Positions 25,232-38,779 of a stretch of 64,000 nucleotides of DNA are shown here, in pieces. Positions within the stretch are counted from its first letter, which is position 1, and each line of letters opens with the position of its first letter. The position numbers were made by a program, and so were the translations under genes. Below the pieces are notes generated by a model. The model was not told the origin of the DNA, ran no database searches, and saw nothing but the letters and a program-made list of their open reading frames with translations. Source of the DNA: Zychaea mexicana (taxonomy: Eukaryota; Mucoromycota; Mucoromycetes; Mucorales; Lichtheimiaceae); the NCBI RefSeq assembly GCF_025766255.1, contig NW_026516664.1:434001-498000 (forward strand), given 5' to 3'.

Positions 25232-26323
25232 CTAATTTCCCTTTGGCATTTGGCCGGCCTTGAGTAGTTGTTCTAACCTAGAGATCTCGTCAAGCGATGT
25301 CGCTTGCTTCAATGCCTCCTATTGTCACCAAAAATAAAGCGATACGAAATTAGCGGATTTCGCTGCTGTATTCAATCTCCCTAACTCTCAGTATCCACAT
25401 ATGTTTAATCACGCACCTTGATCTTCAATTGTTCTTCTTTAGAAAGGACCTTTTGCTTTTGAGCTGTGCTTAATCCTTCACCCACTTCAAAGGTATTGCT
25501 GCTCTTGGTATCTGTAATTGATTGACCCAAAGAGTTTTCTACGCCGTCTTCCATGAATAAGGCAGCTGCCTCTTCACGTTCCTTTATATGACAGAAACGC
25601 GTCGCCAAATCAGTACAGCGCGCATAGATTAAACTAACGGATGATGCGAAAACCGTCTCTCCTCTATAAAGACAAAAAGAGAGAGAGTCGTACTTACTCT
25701 TTGTTTGACCTTTTTGAAATCCAATACACGAAGTCGAGGAAGCTTGTGGATCAAATACGCACGATAATATTGTTTCTTTGTAACAGGGTTATCCAACAGA
25801 CTCAAAAACGTCAGTCGTTTACACTTTGCTAGTGGTTCCAGATCGCCCAGTTCATGGATCGAGTTGTTTGTCATTATGGCGGTCGTCAAGTTGGGTACAT
25901 ATTCAGCGAGGTTTAACTCGATCTTGTTGATGCGGTTGTTGGCTAATAATAGATGCTGCAATCGCACCATGCGCGGGAAATTGCCCAAAACTCGCAGATC
26001 ATTGTTGCTGAAATCGATCGTGTCATTCAAATCCTAACCAAATCATTCAATCTCGTATTAAAACGACACGTGTATTCCTTCTCACGATGAACCAAAAAGA
26101 AAAAGACGGGCGACAGACCTTGGTCACGCCCAAGTTTTCAATGGCAGGCAGTTGGAGATCTTAAAGAAAAAGAAGCAAAAAAACAGAGGATATCCGATCT
26201 GTGAGCGATTACTTTCTTTCTTATACACAAAATTTTCTACTAACCTCGCAGCACTAATTCTCTTTGATTAAGCGAGTTCAAACGAGAAACAGACCCGTTA
26301 ATTACGTCAGTCGTCAGCTTCAT
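25232..26323 (-). CDS. LEA1: U2 small nuclear ribonucleoprotein A' (Lea1)
   Basis: Leucine-rich-repeat component of the U2 snRNP that pairs with U2 B'' and binds U2 snRNA stem-loop IV during spliceosome assembly. Five minus-strand exons (26245-26323, 26119-26159, 25698-26033, 25417-25581, 25232-25318) join in frame to 235 residues, the usual A' size. The start MKLTTDVINGSVSRLNSLNQ and RELVLRDLQLPAIENLG are characteristic. The repeats follow (DLNDTIDFSNNDLRVLGNF, LQHLLLANNRINKIE, NLTTAIMTNNSIHELGDLE, LTFLSLLDNPVTKKQYYR), capped by RAYLIHKLPRLRVLDFKKVK. The charged tail (SKEEQLKIKEALKQATSLDE) ends in KAGQMPKGN, which resembles other A' tails. Confidence 0.93.
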
Positions 26324-26819
26324 TTGCAATGTATATTTTGTACTGAACAAGCAGGTAAAGTAGGTTGGTAACCCAGACACGCTCGCTTTCGGAAAGTCAA
26401 ATCAAATGCCACCACCACTGCTACTCAAATTTATTAAATGCTGGACACCGTATGCCCAGTAAATGTTTGGTCTTTACTGATGCGAAGGCGTATATTCTTA
26501 AGTGATTAATGAGAAGCGGTACCACGGAAAGCACACGATCAGGGACGGGATTATGCTTGAAAATTATGTACACATTCAAAAAGAGTCATACTATACAGTA
26601 GCATCCACAATGAGTTCGTCATTTCCGGGATCGGAATGTATATGCGAGCTTCATTTTGACTTCTTAGGTGCTCAGTGTTGTAAATCCTTCTTTCTCAACT
26701 CCTCTCTCTTTATCCTTTCGCCTTGAAATTTCAGTTTATTTTTAGATGACGATACTGTTGGAAATGGCATTTTTAATTAGGCTCACTCTATGCTACTAGC
26801 CAGCCTTTAACAATAATGA
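26324..26819. other. Intergenic region upstream of U2 A'
   Basis: Promoter side of the U2 A' gene and AT-rich spacer. No gene recognised. Confidence 0.4.
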
Positions 26820-27194
26820 CAGAAGCGCGGTGCAAAGTCCAGCAGGCAGCACGAAACCGACAACATCATCTGCTGGCTTTCCGGGCCAGCCGACCATGGT
26901 AGCAAGGCTGTATCTGACGTACAAGAGAATGATCTATAGGGTGGCGGTAACGTCGGGGGCTACATTCCGAACACCGGACAGCGCGTTGTTGACAGTTACG
27001 AAGACAAGGACGAGCAGCAATTGATACTCACCTGGCAGTGGGGATTCTTGGATCTTGACGGTGAAGTTGACAGTGAAACAGCTGAAACTCCTGACATACA
27101 AGTGCACCCAGCAGAAAACAAATCTTATAAATACACTTTTCACCCCTTCCCTTCAAGAGATTTAGATTTTCAAATGTATTTCCAAGTAAAGTAA
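26820..27194 (+). pseudogene. Unidentified decayed coding stretch with an in-frame stop
   Basis: One frame reads as 124 codons of protein-like composition, broken only by a TAG at 26937-26939. Before the stop: DNIICWLSGPADHGSKAV. After it: GGGNVGGYIPNTGQRVVD, EQQLILTWQWGFLDLDGE and YTFHPFPSRDLDFQMYFQVK, then TAA. The TAG forms part of CTATAG and could instead be a 3' splice site, making the right half the last exon of a gene whose upstream exons I cannot find. I do not recognise the family. It lies directly upstream of the HET-like pseudogene on the same strand. Confidence 0.35.
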
Positions 27195-27198
27195 TTAA

Positions 27199-27227
27199 TT
27201 TTTCGCCTATTTTCGCCTGGCGAAAAA
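27199..27227. repeat. Short inverted repeat, hairpin-forming
   Basis: TTTTTCGCC (27199-27207) pairs perfectly with GGCGAAAAA (27219-27227). A second overlapping copy, TTTTCGCC at 27210-27217, also pairs with the same right arm, leaving a one-base loop. It sits between two decayed coding stretches and may be a remnant of a mobile element end, or simply a hairpin. Confidence 0.55.
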
Positions 27228-27416
27228 TCAACACTACCAAGCCTGGCTTACTTTTTCGAGCTCTTGCTCACTTCAGCTTTCTTTTACTTCCTGGTTTTTT
27301 TTTCTTTGGATCTCTCACTGTAGCTCTTTTTCGTCACCAATAGCTTACGATACTTCTTTGAATCGTGAATGCTGTTATGTTGCTTAAGAAGTATTAACCA
27401 ATACGGAGCAAAGAAA

Positions 27417-27930
27417 TGTATTTCACCTACGACACGGATCGGATATCTTACGGTGAAAACAGGCAATCAGAAGCGTTTGCAAAAGTTTCACCCGTGCAAG
27501 ATGAACATCATCGACCTACATTGGTTATCCGCGCACCCGATATGATGTGAGTTCTTGGTTCCAAAGCTATGGTTGGTTACTGCTCATTATCGTAATAAAG
27601 TAGGGCTTGGCTGGGTGAAAGCATTAAGATTAAAGAAACAGGAAAACAGGAGCTGGCGATCAGCAAAGCACCCAATTATAATGCAGGGTGAAGACACTAA
27701 CAATGCACCATCATCACCTACTACTGAGATACACTACGTCAAATTTGGAGATGTCCTTCAACGAATATGCAAAGATTGTGACATCGACTATCTTTGGTAC
27801 GACCGATGGTTTGTCAACAATGAGGATGAAGCAGAAAAGAATCAAAGAAATCAAGCAGATATATTCGAAATATAGCAATGCAAACTACGTCGTAGCACTC
27901 GTACCGGAATTGGCGATTGATAATACCAGC
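27417..27930 (+). pseudogene. Decayed HET-domain-like gene (heterokaryon-incompatibility-type)
   Basis: The stretch starts ATG with MYFTYDTDRISYGENRQ and runs open to a GTGAGT donor near 27546. Further homology-like blocks follow in different frames: GSKAMVGYCSLS, then GESIKIKETGKQELAIS, then KHPIIMQGED, then YVKFGDVLQRICKDCDIDYL with WYDRWFVNNEDEAE, and after a one-base shift in an AAAA run RIKEIKQIYSKYSNANYVVA. The order WYD...N.EDE.E...I..IYSNA is the core of HET-like domains (IDYLWIDxxCINQxDxxE...MxxIY). Known HET proteins trigger non-self recognition or cell death; here the frame breaks make function unlikely. The motif's Cys-Ile is replaced by Phe-Val. The family call rests on my recollection of the HET consensus. 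Confidence 0.6.
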
Positions 27931-29438
27931 AGTAGAATTTATCGATGTCAACTTGACATTTATACATAGCACCAGAATAGGCTCTGACATAAACAGTGAA
28001 CCTGGACTCAAAGATCATGCCAGACTTTCTCCAAGTGGCATTGGAGTCGGCAACCACCTATATATACGTGATATTTGTTTAGTACGGGTGATGACATTAC
28101 TACAACAAAAGAGTTACAATACCTTTGCGGTTACCGCCCTCGCTGAGTTCTTGGAAGGCATTGAATGACTCTGATTCTTTGATTTTGTAGGACATAATGG
28201 GTCAAAAAGTGGAAGGGAGATCAAAGAAGAATGAAAACGGGAAATAGGATGGGAGGGGTACAGCTCGTTGTATGAAGACTAACATCTCCAACCACATCTG
28301 GCACGACGAGGCACACCTGCTGTGACGATATCACATTAGAAATATTTTCTGCACATTTGAATATTTTCTGAATACTTTTATGCATATTTGTGATTGAAAC
28401 ATTTAGCTATGATAGAAAACATGCTCAAAAGTTGTTCGCTCCGTGTCAATGATTTACAGGATCTCACGGGAAACATCACGCTATGATACTTTCATATATT
28501 GTGCGGTTAACATTTCCGAAGATTTCTTATACTTACTAATAACAGAAACTTACAACACATAAACCATAGGCGATGATTCTCCGTTTGGCTTTTTAGAGAA
28601 AAGGAATTGAGGGTATATGCTTGTAAGCATAAAAAGAAGCGATTGTAAAAAAATTAATTTGTAGATTTTATGATATATGATCCATCTATAGCGCATGATT
28701 ATGTCAAGCTACATTGCAGGATTCAAAAGATTAACTCTGCTCATTGTCTGAATACATTAGGCAAAAGTCTTGCCGGTACATATAAATATGAGACCAAGTA
28801 ACCTCATAGTGCGCTATGGTTATTAATGCTGCAACATGTTTAAATACGAATGCAGTTGTGCACACATGGAGTATATACTATGTATAATGCAAAGAATACA
28901 AGTTTTTGATGATCTGGGTGAGGGAAGTGATGATGATAGCTCTTGTATTGAAAGCGTGCAAATGTGTGAGTGCATACTGTCAGCATGGTGGTACAATGCA
29001 CGCTACTAGAAAAGTGGCATTTAAGCAAGTTTACGACTTGCTTATCTTAACAAACCCGGTTATTACATGTAGTTCTTAATTTATGGGCGCTAGCAGCTGG
29101 AGTGACAATAGTCTATTTCGCTCTTTGTTTATTGTTTGTTGTTGAGGAGATGAAACTGGGGATGTGATGAATGGGTGAGGATGCGTATATTTTCCTAAAA
29201 TAATCAGCAAGCTATAATTTTTTGCTGGCACGTGGTGCGCCTTTTGTCACTGTCGCAGAAACGTCATGTAGTTTTGAATGCAGCAGCGCACCTACAGTAA
29301 TATGGTAATGGTAGAAGCAGCAATAGGAGCAGTATTAGTAAGATGGATATGTATGCGTGTGTGCATCTTTAAAAATATCCACCCCTAACTTGCTATATCC
29401 CAATTGACGAACACAGCGTATAACATGTTCGCTTCCCA
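27931..29438. other. Gene-poor spacer with possible minus-strand fragment
   Basis: On the minus strand, ATG at 28195 begins MSYKIKESESFNAFQELSEG, and after a possible intron a second open stretch from about 28057 reads VVADSNATWRKSGMIFESRF. I could not join the two with a phase-correct standard intron except through a weak GTAACT donor, so I do not call a gene. No family is recognised. From 28200 to 29430 I see only AT-rich spacer. Confidence 0.3.
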
Positions 29439-30433
29439 CTAATCTTTTTCCCTTCCATTTCGCCGTTCATAACATATGATGACGAACTCACCGATTTCAT
29501 ACATGCACCAGGCAAGTGTGGAAGCAACGGCATAAAACATGATACGTTGTTGCTCAGACATCTTGTCCAGGAAGGGATAAGGGTAGTGGCTGTTCATAGA
29601 GTGGCAGATGCATGACCAGACATAGTACGATATGCCGGATCCGTAAATGGCCGTAACATGGCGTGCAGAACGTCTAAACTCGGTATTGAAAATGAGGAAA
29701 TCAATCCACAAAAATACGGCCGGATATAGATGCAATGTACAGTCTACAATTAATGGAATTGGTGGCATGTCCTTGGGAGTAATGAATGTCGGGTCTATTA
29801 AGCTCATTCCCCAATATAAGCAACAGACAAGGCCTTCCAGCTAAACAAAAAAAAACACGAGGACCATATGTTTCGTCAGCCCTACACGTAGGCGATACGT
29901 CTCACTTCTTTTTATCCCGCTCCGCCATTCACCCCCTCTCCTTCTTTCCCCTATTTTTTTTTTATTTTTATCCCACCGAAACTTACGGGCAGTGCAAGAT
30001 TGAACACGAATTCATAAGCAGCTATAGTTTAATTGTGTTGTAAACGGCATCGGGCCGATTATTGCGATAAGTAAGGTATATTCTAAAGATGGAAGGATAA
30101 AAGGGAAAAAGGCTGGAGGACCAAAATAATGGTAAGAGCAATCTTTCTTATAACTTTTACCTTCAAAAACTCCTGGCATAAAACACATGAAGAGTCTAAA
30201 CAGAAAAGCAATCGTTGCTGTACTTAACCCAAGGATTGTAAGGTACTAAAGTTATGCCTTTTTATCAACATTCATGTACAAAGCTGCCAAGCGTTCTTAT
30301 GTGGTACCTGGAAATGGCCGCCAAATCCAATTGCATATGGATTTTCATATACCCAGTGTACGCAGTAAAGTGCCGAGAGATTCGATGCTAGGCCGATGGT
30401 ATTAATCAAGACGCTCGCAGTGTGGTTTTTCAT
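29439..30433 (-). CDS. AIG1/ADTRP (FAR-17a) family membrane hydrolase
   Basis: Multi-pass membrane protein of the AIG1/ADTRP family, whose mammalian members hydrolyse fatty acid esters of hydroxy fatty acids with a Thr-His pair. Four minus-strand exons (30308-30433, 30161-30245, 29987-30021, 29439-29840) join to 215 residues. Typical blocks are GFGGHFQYLTILGL (Thr45 aligns with human AIG1 Thr43), FEAAYEFVFNLALPLEGLVC, then DCTLHLYPAVFLWIDFL (His119 in the position of His134), RRSARHVTAIYG and HYPYPFLDKMSEQQRI. About six membrane helices are evident. The third intron is supported by restoring EAAYEF across the junction; the alternative reading hits a stop at once. Activity in fungi is inferred from the family. 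Confidence 0.87.
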
Positions 30434-30945
30434 TATCCTTATTGTGTGATGGAATGGAATAGTAAGGGTTATAAGCAAATACGCAGAATACTTTATAGAA
30501 AAAATGGGAAACAGAAGAGAAGAAAAGGGAAATGAAAAGAAGCGACGACAAATTATGTTTCCGAAATTAATGCTGCTGATGTTGTTGAGCTCCAAAATAG
30601 TCACGGTATTACGGGGACAGTTTATCCCTCCTCCAGTTCCGCATCCATCAACCAATAAGATATCTCTAGAAAAAGACTTGATTGTCATGCATACGTCAAC
30701 TTTTCCCCTTTACTTGAAAGTTCTATAGAGGTTACACCGCTATTACCACTACTGCTTACGTTATCAACAACAACAAACAATTACTGCTGCCAATCCATGC
30801 GCAGCTGCTACGTATAAGGAAGCAAACAAAACGACAAATAAATGACGCCATGGGGTTAAGCCATAATATCTCTGCAAAATCATGCATGACACGCAACTAC
30901 TTTGTAAAAAGATCTACATCTTTTATGTTCCCTAGCACCACCTGG

Positions 30946-31140
30946 TCATCCTCCTTCGGCAGTACTTAGTGCACCAATAATGATGCTAGTTGGGATGCAA
31001 ACCTTTATTAGCACAAACAGCCATGTAACTGCATTACAGAACCTGTACAACGTGTTTTGTAATGGCTTATGGATAACCTCTACACGTAACGTTGGTTTTC
31101 TTCTTCGCATAGTAGTAGCACCCTCCTCTTCAATCGACAC
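30946..31140 (-). CDS. Candidate small single-pass membrane protein
   Basis: A 64-residue ORF that starts MSIEEEGATTMRRRKPTLRV. It has an acidic then Arg/Lys-rich N-terminus followed by one clear hydrophobic segment (AVTWLFVLIKVCIPTSIIIG). The layout of charged head plus membrane helix is unlike a random ORF, but there is no recognisable family and no visible intron. The plus strand is also partly open here, so chance cannot be excluded. Confidence 0.3.
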   Translation of the reverse strand: MSIEEEGATTMRRRKPTLRVEVIHKPLQNTLYRFCNAVTWLFVLIKVCIPTSIIIGALSTAEGG

Positions 31141-32615
31141 GAGAATGCCCCGTCTTTTGTAATACTACTAGAAGTACAATCAAGGTACACTTTTACTGGT
31201 GCCGTTGTTGCTTGTTGCTTGTCGCTCCGTCATCAATACAGAAATAGCACAGGCGCCCACCATAATAATGAAATGGCTTTGAGCCGGTACTGTAGTGGCT
31301 CAAGTATATTATGCACCCAACGACGGGAATCAGGTGGTAGTATATGCTTGCATGATAACCAGGACGAAGTCACACATGCATCGAAGTCGTCAGCATATAA
31401 AAGTCATAATTGGCTCACATTACATTCATATGAATCTATTCAGCGCTTTATGTCAGGAATACACCAATACTGTATTGCTTCTCTAATCGTAACCAATATC
31501 ACCAACAATGGCCTCTAAATTGCTCATTCCATTAACACACTACTATTTTATTTGGACCATAAAAAATATCTGTGGATGTTTCGAGTCCCACAATCAGCTA
31601 ATGCAGCACATCAACAGTACTTACTACTGTATGTAATCCACTTCTATCCTTATTAAGCTCTTAGCAGATTTTAAGTTCAGTTCGAAGTGGCACAACGCAC
31701 TAGAGAAGTAATGCTTGATTCTTTATATGAAGTGACTTCCATGTAGTCTTTTCGTAAGATTATCTACATTATAATTTATATTCGTTAACACGACACTCAA
31801 CAACATCAAAAAGGTTGAAACCAGCAGATATGTTCATGTACAAAAAGACACATTATGATTCATTTTTAGTAAAATACACCCTCTTAAGATAAACCTTCCA
31901 ACCTCTTCTGACGCCATTGCATTAATGAGCGTTGAGCGGTATTGACTGTGCTGTAGTACTATCCATCCAGACATACAATCGAAACGGTATGCACAATGGC
32001 GTAGATTGACAGCACCCATCTCTTACAGTTATATCACACATATTGCAAATTCACTGAATTTTTTCTTTGTACTATGCTGCAAGAATGCAACTACATAATC
32101 GTTTCGTTCACACCAACGAAAAGGGCCATAACCAATCTTCCGCCACTTAACGATAATACATATGCACATATACAATAGTATCGGTTAAAGTAAAGCAAAT
32201 TACAGTGCACACATCTTGAAATTACTTTTCTGTACATAGATCTATTAATTGGGCTGTATGTATGTATATCATGTGGAATCCAACAACCCAGAGAAGTGTT
32301 TTATTGCCTACTACTTAAAAGAAGGGGTGTGAGCAATTTCGGTTAAACATCTTCTGCATAATAGATACTCGCTACACAACTAGAAAGTAAGCTATTTTTA
32401 TGCATTGAATAGATAGAATCTTAAGATGCTGTAGGCTTCAAAGCTTATTGTATCGTTACACGCTAGCTTATGATATAAAATGCTGCTAAAACGGCTTCTC
32501 TTCAAAACGGCCCGAAAACGTATCTTCAGCGACCCGTTTGAGCGGCCCACCCGCCGAGGTTAAATGCCCGATATGAAATTTGGTGTCCTTTCAGGGGAGT
32601 GGTGAGGGGGCTTAG

Positions 32616-32623
32616 TATATAAT
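32616..32623 (+). promoter_or_regulatory. TATA-like element before a small ORF
   Basis: TATATAAT lies 38 bases upstream of the ATG at 32654. That spacing is close for a fungal TATA box and would allow only a very short leader. Confidence 0.3.
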
Positions 32624-32653
32624 ACACTTGGTTCAAAAACCACACAACACACA

Positions 32654-32824
32654 ATGGCGTTACCCAATCTATGGAAAATCTACTCTTCTTTTCGAACACG
32701 AGAAGAGGAACGGCAGTTTTCACGAAACGCATTTTTCAAATTTAGCGGATACATTCTGTCATGTATTGCCATGACTGTACTGGCATCGCGGTATACCAGC
32801 GGAAAGACAAAGTTGATTGCATGA
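32654..32824 (+). CDS. Candidate small membrane protein, 56 residues
   Basis: ATG in the context ACACAATGGCG opens 56 codons ending TGA. The product begins MALPNLWKIYSSFRTREEER, continues QFSRNAFFKFSGYILSCIAM and ends TSGKTKLIA. A charged amphipathic N-terminal part precedes one hydrophobic segment (about residues 30-45), as in small mitochondrial or ER membrane subunits. I do not recognise the family. Codon use is ordinary and a TATA-like element sits upstream, which argues modestly for a real gene. Confidence 0.4.
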   Translation: MALPNLWKIYSSFRTREEERQFSRNAFFKFSGYILSCIAMTVLASRYTSGKTKLIA

Positions 32825-34274
32825 GCAGCTCAAAGTCCAGGGAGCATATGGACATATGAACAGTCAGCCACTTCGCACGGTCACAATCCTTCCTACACAC
32901 ACGCGTATCAATCGAAGGGAAAGGACTCGCTTTTCTGCTTGGAACAACCAAACATATGGTCTTGTAAAGAAACTTCTTCTCTCCACACTTTGCATACTTC
33001 CTCCCTTCTCCCCTTCATCCTTCCCTTAAAGATAGAGTGTATATCCCATTAGGTTTAGCAATTCAGCTATTACTGTCCCAGCTATCACCAACTAAGAGAA
33101 ATTTACACAGAGTGTAACAATTTTTTATTGTGTAAATTGTCAATCATATGACCGCGAGCAAATAAAAATCGTACTCTTTCATCACTTGGATAAAACAACA
33201 TAATGCCAACTCGATGATGGTGAATGATTGCTCCGCACGAGAAGCGCGACCATCTCTAGATACTCTATTAGTACGTTGACTGACATGTTAACGGCACCCA
33301 TGTGCATACAAGTCGGCGCTGCTGATCCTTAACCTGTTCCGGCAACCGCGGCTTTCTTTGCCTATCGCGATAGCTTTATTTTAAACGCGTTCATCATCCT
33401 GTTCCGAGATGAAGGTTTAGCGGGTTATGAAATGAAAAGCGAATCGCTTTGAGTATAATTAATTACTCGCGAGTGGATTATTAAAAAAGTGCCATGGAAT
33501 CGAATGTCGCGACTCTGTGCGCTATATTTAGGCCATGGCAAAAGCACCATTTAAAAAAAGATGTATGGTGAAATATATGTGCAGCAAGGGCAGAGTGTGG
33601 AGAAGTGGATGGATATGACGAGAAGCGGCATGAATGGTTTACTAAAAGAACAAGCGAGAAAGTACCACTGCATTGTCGATCATTATTTGGCATGTAATAT
33701 GGAATGCAGCGCTTGGGGTTTGCGTGTGTTTAGTGAGATTGATCGAGTGTGTACGTTTGTACCAGCTGAGCACAGAAAAGTAGCATCCTAGAAATTGAAG
33801 CGTGGTCGTTGTACTTGATTGGGTTGAGCCATACTACTATAAACTACGCGCTATATACTGTATACGCTAAACCTTTCTTCTTTTAACCCTTTTTTTTTCG
33901 GTCGCTGCTAGAAAGGTGACAAAACCTTGGTCGGTGTCATTGTGCAACCGCAAGCCTTTGGGTTTATTCCCAGCAGTGCTGCAAGAACGAGGTAGAGAGC
34001 GAGCAAAAAGAACAACCAATTTTTAATATATCTCGCGATTTGTAAAACCCTAATGCGGGGTTACAATTGTTTGGTGATAAAACTGGTAATTCAACGCACA
34101 AACATCTTCGAATCAAGATTCTCACTATCCAATTCCCTTCCTTTCTTCTTCCCTCCTTTTTTTCTAACTTCTTTTCTCCCCTCTTGCTCCTCCTCGTCCT
34201 CGTATCTCTAACCTACATCATCCAACCTTTTAGCCTCTTCGCCTGAAATACAACAAACGACCGCTTATTCGATC
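32825..34274. other. Intergenic region and ALDH promoter
   Basis: No gene supported. A plus-strand ORF at 33561-33791 has no recognisable features. From about 34130 to 34230 a strongly pyrimidine-rich tract precedes the aldehyde dehydrogenase start and is probably its promoter and leader. Confidence 0.4.
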
Positions 34275-36949
<2,675 letters not shown>

Positions 36950-38779
36950 AGAACGCATTGAGGATAAGCTTATTGTGGCCCAATAGGTTATTAATCTTTT
37001 GGGGATTTTAACAAAGTGCTGGCTACAAATTGTACACCACTTTCTAATTTATTTTTACTGCTATACGCTCCTTTATTCCTAATTTTCTCTCTTGTCTTTT
37101 GCCTATCGCCTCTACAGAGAAAACCCCCTTCACTTTTAATTTCTCCACCCGCCTCCCCCTTCGCCGACATCTGCAAAGATATCACTCTTCTTTTTTCTCG
37201 TCCTTTTGCTACTATGGTCTTTCCCCCCTCCCTTACTAATTACTCATACACACTCTTATATGGATAAAATTTATTAACTGTTGCCATTTTATATATTAAT
37301 AACTCTTCAGTAAAGAGGAAAAGTACTTTTATTAATACTACATTTTACATAACTCACACTATCGTCAATATAAACCGGCTACCTGGATTGGGGCATGTTT
37401 TCAATCTATTGTATCACGTATCACAGAAAAAACGACCACGTGCAAACCAACTAGGAGATTGCTGAGAAGATTTTATTGTTGTTGTTGTAGCTTTTATTGG
37501 ATTTTTTCTATAACTTCGCGTCCCCCCATTTTTATTTCGCGGGGACCTCAATTTCATATTTTCAATTTCGCGTCCCATTAATTTTATTTTATCTTCGCGT
37601 CTACATTTGCGCTTCACTACTATTGTTCGTAGCATCGAAGCGTCCCAAACATTGCTTTATAAGGGTCGAAACTGACCTTGCCAGTTTCGTCGGAACCGAA
37701 ACCTGACGACAATTCTGTGTTACTTTTGTAGTCTTTAATAATGCCATCGGATGTATTATTACATGTAGATTGATATTTAGCAATAGGATCATCTTCATCA
37801 TGTATTCTATACATCTGTTACTTATAAATTACTAACAATATTACCTCCCTATTGCTGTTTTTCCTTCTGTTTTTCGAAATCTAAGCAAAATGTCATGCTT
37901 TTTGCTTCGGATATAAATATATATATATAACCGGTTATGGTCTACGGGGGTTTTCAGCGGCTCCTATGATTTCGCGAGAACTCACCGTCTCGTGTCCGCG
38001 TGTGTGCACGCAGGAATAGCAAGAAATACACAAGTCGCGGGTATAGCTTCGATAGACACTGCATTCTTTCGTTACTAGTGAAAGTAAAAGGGATATCTAC
38101 CATTCCTTGTTTACTTGAATAGACGAAAAACCGGTCTGAAAAGACAAATAATGACAGCAACAACTACTGCACACGGTTTAATTTTCGCTGCATCTCCTCT
38201 CGTCCTTTTCCTTCGTATACAGCCGCTCACCCTTTCAATATGCTCATATCAGAGAACATAAAGTGAATCCGGTGGAGCGTCTAGCAATTCTTGGAATTCA
38301 GCAGCGTATAAGCGACCTTAGATGCATGACTAGGATGCTAAAAACGAGGGAAAAAAGTGCATATCACTCACCAGATGTAGTATATGCCTAATCACGGAAC
38401 CCAGGTTAGAAAGAGAAGGATCGGTCAACTAGAGTTATTATCGAACGAAATGTCAAATGAGACAGCACGGCCATCACTAAAGATATCTTTAAAAGAATAT
38501 CTACACATTGATAGACATGAGACGGTGAACACTTTGTCGTGAATTTTCCTGCATTCGATCCAGCGTGTTCTTAGCAGAGACAAGATCAAAGCAAGGGTAT
38601 GGCACTTACACGTGGATTAGAAATTGCACATGTTTGTCTGAAGGTTGCGAAAATGCAGAAAAGGCGTTTTTTTCAAGCACCCTCCTTTTAACCGTAAGTA
38701 TCAATTTCAGCGTATGCGTGTCAAGTAATGTAATAAAAAGACAATACATTATAGGTTTTATTAGCTAGCATATATGATA
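36950..38779. other. Intergenic region with CGCG repeats
   Basis: Three-prime flanks of the ALDH (plus) and the HSF-type gene (minus). The only notable structure is the CGCG-containing repeat cluster near 37514-37606. ORFs are short and random. Confidence 0.4.
37514..37606. repeat. Degenerate tandem units with CGCG cores
   Basis: Four units of roughly 20-35 bases each pair a TTCGCG(T/G) core with an AT-rich arm: CTTCGCGTCCCCCC-ATTTTTATTT, TTTCGCGGGGACC-TCAATTTC, TTTCGCGTCCC-ATTAATTTT and CTTCGCGTCTAC. CG-rich cores in regular spacing inside AT-rich DNA are not explained by any gene here. Confidence 0.5.

Larger units (their letters stand above)
30434..32653. other. Gene-poor region
   Basis: Apart from the small candidate ORF at 30946-31140 (minus) I see no supported gene. 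The plus-strand ORF at 31219-31518 has no recognisable protein features. The region is AT-rich with scattered CA/TA-rich patches. Confidence 0.35.
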
